This document shows positions 14,999 through 19,049 of a stretch of DNA of 19,049 bases, piece after piece (positions within the stretch are counted from its first letter, which is position 1; every line of letters starts with the position of its first letter). The notes beneath the pieces are model-generated. The model was not told the origin of the DNA. It was given only the letters and a program-made list of their open reading frames with translations, and did no database searches. Both the position numbers and the translations under genes were made by a program. The stretch is from JBEBGV01 sp040081265 (lineage in GTDB: Bacteria > Acidobacteriota > Vicinamibacteria > Vicinamibacterales > UBA2999): NCBI GenBank assembly GCA_040081265.1, contig JBEBGV010000082.1:1-19049 (forward strand). The letters run 5' to 3'.

Positions 14999-16333
14999 AT
15001 GAAACGATTTGTCTTTCTTCTAGTAGGTCTTGGGTTGCTGGCGCACGCGCCCGTGGACGCACAGACACCTGATCATCAGCATGACGCAGAGGGCCGGCAC
15101 GTCTATGCAGGCCTGTCTCTGAGTCTGACTGGAGCGATCGAGGAAGCACTCTCGAATAACCCCTCGCTCACGGCGGCGAGACTGGAGGCTCGCCCGTTGC
15201 GGAGTCGCCGCACCCAGGAGGCGTATCTCGCCCCGCCCACCGTCGAGGCCGAGATCTGGCAGTGGCCGCTCACCACCGCGAACCCGATGGACACGAACAT
15301 GTACATGTTCACGATCCGCCAGGAACTGCCCGGCAAGGGCAAGCGGGCGCTTCGTGCAGCCACTATCGACAAGGACATCGCGCGCGTCGACATTGACGTG
15401 GTTGCTGGGTCACGGTCGATCGCCACCGATGTCCGGCAGACCTACGTCGAGCTGTTTGTCGCACGGCAGGCGGTCGCGGTCCACGAGGAGAGCGTTGTGC
15501 TGCTGCGACAGACCGCCGACCTCATTACCGCACGCTACGGCGCCGGACATGGCGGGCAGAGCGACGTCCTGAAGTCGGTGACCGAGATTGCCAGCGTCCA
15601 CAGCGACCTGGTGATGCTGGAGGAACGGGTGCAGCTCGCGACCGCGCGGCTGAACACGTTGATGAACCGGCCACCGGGGGGGCCAATTGGGGACATCAGC
15701 GTCGTGACGGACGACGCCCCGCTGCCCGCGGTCGATGATCTGCAGCGGCTGGCGCTCGACGCCCATCCTGAACTCCGCGCCGCACGCAGCGACATCGAAC
15801 GCGCAGAAGCGCAGGTCGCGCTGGCCAACAGCGATCGCAAGCCCGACTTCGTGGTCGGGGGTGGCTACCAGCTGATGCCGCGGAGCGCGGGCGCATGGAC
15901 CGCGATGGCCGGCATGACATGGCCCAGTGCGCCGTGGTCGAGAGGCCGAATCGACGCCGCCGTCGCGCAGGCGGCCGGGGAGGTGCCGCTGGCCAGGGCC
16001 AAGCAGCAGGTTCTGGCGAATCAGATCGCCGGCGCCATCCAGCAGGCGTTCATCCGCGCGACCGCGGCCCGGTCGCGCGCGACGCTACTTCGGACCGGCG
16101 TCATCCCCCAGGCACAGCAGCTGCTTGCCGCCGCGCAGGTGGCGTATCAGTCGGATCGGGGCGACGCATCGGCACTGATCGACAACCAGCGCATGGTGCT
16201 CGACCTGCAACTGCAATACTTCCAGGCGCTTGCCGATTTCCAGCTGGCGCACGTGGACCTCCAGCGCGCCGTAGGCACTGACTTGCCCGCGGCACCGCCG
16301 GCGACACGGACGGCTATGGCGGGGGTGCGGTGA
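14999..16333 (+). CDS. cusC: TolC/CusC-type outer-membrane efflux channel
   Basis: A 444-residue protein. The ATG at 14999 is chosen because a signal peptide starts there (MKRFVFLLVGLGLLAHAPVDA) and AAGG lies just upstream; the open frame extends back to 14930. The mature N terminus is His-rich (DHQHDAEGRH). Two outer-membrane efflux repeats follow: GAIEEALSNNPSLTAARLEA with FTIRQELPGKGKRAL, and LQRLALDAHPELRAARSDIE with ALIDNQRMVLDLQLQYFQAL. Long helical stretches build the periplasmic tunnel. It would form the trimeric exit duct for the CusB/CusA pair encoded next to it. The stop overlaps the next ATG (TGATG at 16331-16335), so synthesis with the adaptor is coupled. Confidence 0.92.
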   Translation: MKRFVFLLVGLGLLAHAPVDAQTPDHQHDAEGRHVYAGLSLSLTGAIEEALSNNPSLTAARLEARPLRSRRTQEAYLAPPTVEAEIWQWPLTTANPMDTNMYMFTIRQELPGKGKRALRAATIDKDIARVDIDVVAGSRSIATDVRQTYVELFVARQAVAVHEESVVLLRQTADLITARYGAGHGGQSDVLKSVTEIASVHSDLVMLEERVQLATARLNTLMNRPPGGPIGDISVVTDDAPLPAVDDLQRLALDAHPELRAARSDIERAEAQVALANSDRKPDFVVGGGYQLMPRSAGAWTAMAGMTWPSAPWSRGRIDAAVAQAAGEVPLARAKQQVLANQIAGAIQQAFIRATAARSRATLLRTGVIPQAQQLLAAAQVAYQSDRGDASALIDNQRMVLDLQLQYFQALADFQLAHVDLQRAVGTDLPAAPPATRTAMAGVR

Positions 16334-17910
16334 TGCGACCCTCATTTCCGTCTCGTCGCGCCGCCCTCAGCATCGCGGTGGCTGTCTTCGTGACGGGCGG
16401 TTTGGCGTCAGCCTACGTCTACCGCGACCGACTGGCTACCATTCCTGGCATCGATCGCCTCGGGCGGTGGCAGGCTGCGCCGTCGGTCGCGGAGGCTCCA
16501 AATCGATCTGACACGTCGATGGCGGCCGGTGGACCCACACCGGCAGTGGAGCCGGCTCGAGCCGAGGTGACCATCGACACTCGCCGCCAACAGCTCATTG
16601 GTGTCCGGGTTGTGTCCGTCGTTCGCGACTCGGTCACGAGCGCGGTGAGGGCGCCAGGCGTCATTCGCTATGACGAGACTCGCCAGACCAATGTGAACGT
16701 CAAGATCGACGGCTGGATTCGCGATCTCGACGTGGACTTTACCGGTCAGCCGGTGCGCCTCGGGCAGCGACTGTTCACGCTCTATAGCCCCGAACTGATC
16801 GCGACACAGAACGAGTTGATCCTTGCGTTGCGCAACCAGGAGCAGGCGGCCTCTTCGTCGCTCGTAGACGCGCGCGAGTTTTCACAACGACTGGTCGACG
16901 CCGCCCGGCAGCGCCTCAGGCTGTGGGATCTCTCTGTGGACGAAATCGCCCGTGTCGAGGCCTCGCGCGAGCCGCTGCAGACCGTGGCGATCGTCTCTCC
17001 GGCATCGGGGTTTGTGACGGAGAAGCTGGCCGTGCGCGGCATGCGTGTGACGGCCGGTCAGACGCTCTACACGATTGCCGACCTCGGTGCCGTGTGGGTC
17101 GAAGCCGACGTCTACGAGCAGGACATGTCACTGGTCCGCATCGGCCAATCAGCCTCTGTGACGGTTGACGCCTATCCGGGGCGGCAATTCAGAGGACGCG
17201 CCACCTACATCTACCCGGACGTGAACCAACAGACACGCACCGCAAAGGTGCGCTTTCAATTCGACAACGCCGCCGGGCTCTTGAAGCCGGGAATGTTTGC
17301 CAACGTCGAGCTACGCGCCCCCGAACGCGATGGCCTGATGGTTCCGGCCGATGCCGTCCTCGATGCGGGGTTGCAGCAGACGGTGTTCGTCGCTGACGGC
17401 AACGGCATGTTCACTCCGAGGCGCGTGACCGCGGGCCAACGAACCAGCGACAGCGTAGAGATTCTCGAGGGACTGAAGGAAGGGGAGCAGGTCGCCGCGG
17501 CGGCGACATTCTTCCTCGACTCTGAGAGTCAGCTCCGCGCCGGCCTGCAGAACTATCAGGCACCGGCATCCTCCACCTCGGCGACAACGGCGCCGCAGAA
17601 CCTCGACCTCGCATTCCGTCCACTGGCGGATCCACCTCGGACGGGCGACAACACATTTGAAGTGACGCTGAAAGATCAGCGAGGACAGCCGATCGCCGAT
17701 GCCGAGGTGTCGGTCACGCTCTTCATGCCGGCGATGCCGACGATGAACATGCCAGCAATGAGGAATGAGACGCGCCTGCCCTCGATCGGCGGCGGGGTGT
17801 ATCGCGGTCCCGGTCAAATCATGAGCGGCGGCCGCTGGGAGGTGACGGTGACGGTTCGTCGAGCAAACCAGCAGGTCGGAAGCAGGCAATTCACCGTACT
17901 GGCAAGGTAG
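16333..17910 (+). CDS. cusB: CusB-type RND adaptor fused to a Met-rich YtkA/FixH-like domain
   Basis: A 525-residue protein beginning at ATG 16333 (GTG 16330 also possible). Residues about 8-30 are a membrane anchor (RRAALSIAVAVFVTGG). The adaptor core follows: N-terminal strands (VRAPGVIRYDETRQTNVNVK), split lipoyl domain with hairpin at about 120-250 (IRDLDVDFTGQPVRLGQRLF, then PASGFVTEKLAVRGMRVTAG), beta-barrel at about 250-330 (VWVEADVYEQDM, YPGRQFRGRATYIYPDV) and membrane-proximal domain to about 410 (ILEGLKEGEQVAAAATFFLD). A Ser/Thr/Ala linker leads to a YtkA/FixH-like domain (about 430-525) with the Met cluster MPAMPTMNMPAM at 465-476. Some SilB/CusB adaptors carry a C-terminal CusF domain; here a different fold takes that place. 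It bridges the CusA and TolC-type proteins in the periplasm. Confidence 0.93.
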   Translation: MRPSFPSRRAALSIAVAVFVTGGLASAYVYRDRLATIPGIDRLGRWQAAPSVAEAPNRSDTSMAAGGPTPAVEPARAEVTIDTRRQQLIGVRVVSVVRDSVTSAVRAPGVIRYDETRQTNVNVKIDGWIRDLDVDFTGQPVRLGQRLFTLYSPELIATQNELILALRNQEQAASSSLVDAREFSQRLVDAARQRLRLWDLSVDEIARVEASREPLQTVAIVSPASGFVTEKLAVRGMRVTAGQTLYTIADLGAVWVEADVYEQDMSLVRIGQSASVTVDAYPGRQFRGRATYIYPDVNQQTRTAKVRFQFDNAAGLLKPGMFANVELRAPERDGLMVPADAVLDAGLQQTVFVADGNGMFTPRRVTAGQRTSDSVEILEGLKEGEQVAAAATFFLDSESQLRAGLQNYQAPASSTSATTAPQNLDLAFRPLADPPRTGDNTFEVTLKDQRGQPIADAEVSVTLFMPAMPTMNMPAMRNETRLPSIGGGVYRGPGQIMSGGRWEVTVTVRRANQQVGSRQFTVLAR

Positions 17911-17912
17911 GG

Positions 17913-17933
17913 CGGGTGCTCGGTGTGCACCCG
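17913..17933 (+). other. intercistronic hairpin
   Basis: A perfect 7-base stem, CGGGTGC (17913-17919) and GCACCCG (17927-17933) with a 7-base loop, starts two bases after the adaptor stop and ends just before the ribosome-binding site of the 17951 gene. No T-run follows, so it is not a classical terminator. It could stabilise or partly separate the two halves of the operon mRNA. Confidence 0.45.
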
Positions 17934-17950
17934 ACGAACAGGAGATGACG

Positions 17951-18370
17951 ATGAGAACGATGAGTCTTTTACTTGCGATGGCGGTAACAGCCGCGGCGGC
18001 ATGCAGCAGTCCGCAGAACTCGACGGTCGCGAACAACGCGCCGGCGACCACAGCGGCGGGGCCCGTGGACATCACATTTACAACCGATCCGGCCGAACCG
18101 AAGATGGGCGACAACACCTTCCAGGTGATGGTGATGCAGGCCGGTCAGCCAGTGAACGACGCGCAGGTCTCGGTGGAGTTTGTCATGCCGGCGATGCCAC
18201 AGATGAACATGGCCGAGATGCGCACCAAGGCGGACCTTCAACCCACAGGCAACGGCACCTACCGCGCAACCGGGCAAGTCATGATGGCCGGCAACTGGGA
18301 CGTGACCGTGATGGCGATGAAGAACGGCCAGGAGATCGCCTCAAAGAAGCTGAAGGTAGCCGCGAAGTAG
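17951..18370 (+). CDS. Met-rich YtkA/FixH-like lipoprotein (putative periplasmic copper chaperone)
   Basis: A 139-residue protein. ATG 17951 is preferred over ATG 17945 because AGGAG (17940-17944) sits directly against the earlier codon and 6 bases from this one. Residues 1-17 are a lipoprotein signal (AMAVTAAAAC), then a Thr/Ala/Asn linker. The YtkA/FixH-like domain covers about 38-139 (TTDPAEPKMGDNTFQVMVM ... GNGTYRATGQVMMAGNWDVT). The Met cluster MPAMPQMNMAEM is at residues 79-90, and additional methionines line the neighbouring strands (VMVM, VMAM). The gene lies between cusB-like and cusA-like genes, the same kind of slot as cusF in E. coli cusCFBA. It is a free paralogue of the domain fused to the adaptor immediately upstream and of the lipoprotein at 12241. 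Confidence 0.9.
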   Translation: MRTMSLLLAMAVTAAAACSSPQNSTVANNAPATTAAGPVDITFTTDPAEPKMGDNTFQVMVMQAGQPVNDAQVSVEFVMPAMPQMNMAEMRTKADLQPTGNGTYRATGQVMMAGNWDVTVMAMKNGQEIASKKLKVAAK

Positions 18371-18423
18371 ACGTGCAGGTTCACGGTGGGAAGGTGCGAG
18401 GGCTTGCAGTCTGGGGGTGATGG

Positions 18424-19049
18424 GTGATCGCGCGTCTGATTAACTGGTGTGCCGGCAACCGGTTCCTGGTGTTCACCGGCACGCTGGCGTTGACGGCCTG
18501 GGGCATCTGGGCGATGACCGCGACGCCGCTCGACGCGGTCCCGGACATTTCTGACGTGCAGGTCATTGTGTCCACGGAGTGGATGGGCCGCAGCCCAGAC
18601 ATCATCGAGGATCAGATCACCTATCCAATCGTGACTGGCCTGATCTCGGCGCCGCGCGTGCGCACGGTCCGCGGCTTCACGGACTTCGGCATCTCCTACG
18701 TCTACGTGATTTTCGATGACGGTACTGACATCTACTGGGCACGCAGCCGGGTCGTCGAATACCTGCAAGGCATCCGCAACCGCCTGCCCGAGGGCAGCAA
18801 CCCGACCATTGGTCCGGACGCGACCGGCGTCGGATGGGTGTTTCAGTACGCGCTGGTGGACGAGAGTGGTGAACGAAACCTGGCCGACTTGCGCGGCATC
18901 CAGGACTGGTTTCTGCGCTACGCGCTCGCGTCGGTCGACGGCGTCGCCGAAGTAGCCAGCATCGGCGGGTTCGTCAAGCAGTATCAGGTCAATCTCGATC
19001 CGAATCGCCTTGCCGCCTTCGACAAGTCAATCAAGGACGTCGTCGACGC
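18424..19049 (+). CDS. cusA: second CusA-type RND efflux pump, 5' part
   Basis: 208 codons from GTG 18424 run open to the window edge; a G-run (18413-18417) lies just upstream as a likely ribosome-binding site. The N terminus has the first transmembrane helix (FLVFTGTLALTAWGIWAM) and the strongly conserved family stretches ATPLDAVPDISDVQVIV, RTVRGFTDFGISYVYVIF, GPDATGVGWVFQYALVD and EVASIGGFVKQYQVNLDP. It is closer to canonical CusA here than the 9101 pump (TEWMGRSPDIIEDQITYPI). The porter methionines lie outside the window, so metal choice rests on the cusC-cusB-YtkA context. With the genes from 14999 on it forms a complete tripartite efflux operon. Confidence 0.93.
   Translation, partial: MIARLINWCAGNRFLVFTGTLALTAWGIWAMTATPLDAVPDISDVQVIVSTEWMGRSPDIIEDQITYPIVTGLISAPRVRTVRGFTDFGISYVYVIFDDGTDIYWARSRVVEYLQGIRNRLPEGSNPTIGPDATGVGWVFQYALVDESGERNLADLRGIQDWFLRYALASVDGVAEVASIGGFVKQYQVNLDPNRLAAFDKSIKDVVD

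Noticed and set aside
1..19049. CRISPR arrays, tRNA or rRNA genes, and complete insertion sequences
   Set aside because: I saw no regularly spaced repeats, no cloverleaf or rRNA-like sequence, and no transposase besides the tyrosine recombinase.

Overview
The window is GC-rich DNA, densely coded almost to the end, from a Gram-negative bacterium: it encodes outer-membrane channels, periplasmic adaptors, lipoproteins and RND pumps. An outer-membrane protein that begins with a carboxypeptidase-regulatory-like domain, together with YtkA/FixH-like modules, recalls Acidobacteriota (Vicinamibacter-like soil lineages). That placement is an inference, as no rRNA or marker gene is present.

Layout. Positions 1-4797 are a mobile-element module: the tail of an unidentified gene, a winged-helix DNA-binding protein, an AlpA-like excisionase-type regulator, a large tyrosine recombinase with an apparently duplicated and partly degenerate catalytic domain, and two accessory genes of unknown function transcribed divergently from a small dyad-symmetric region. 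Positions 4798-5509 hold no convincing gene. Positions 5510-13452 are one tightly spaced + strand gene set: an OprB-like porin with an N-terminal regulatory-like domain and coiled coil, a YVTN beta-propeller protein, a very short RND adaptor lacking the helical hairpin, a full-length CusA-type Cu(I)/Ag(I) pump, a Met-rich YtkA/FixH-like lipoprotein and a membrane-anchored HExxH protein. Positions 13507-14463 are a recombination scar: 100 codons of a third CusA-type pump (- strand) abut the P-domain of a CopA-type ATPase (+ strand), followed at once by a small XRE regulator. Positions 14555-19049 are a second pump operon: a small secreted Cys-containing protein, a TolC/CusC-type channel, a CusB-type adaptor fused at its C terminus to a Met-rich YtkA/FixH-like domain, a free lipoprotein version of that domain, and the start of a second CusA that leaves the window.

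How they work together. The second operon reads as cusC-cusB-[YtkA]-cusA, so the Met-rich YtkA/FixH-like module sits where CusF sits in the E. coli cusCFBA operon. The same Met-rich core (MPAMPxMNMxxM) occurs three times in the window, always next to a CusA-type pump. The full-length pump keeps the three methionines that bind Cu(I)/Ag(I) in CusA, with identical spacing. The simplest reading is a copper/silver efflux island in which Met-rich YtkA/FixH-like domains act as periplasmic metal chaperones. The first operon is the unusual part: it has no TolC channel, and its adaptor is cut down to the domains near the pump, while a porin and a propeller protein occupy the places where outer partners would be expected.
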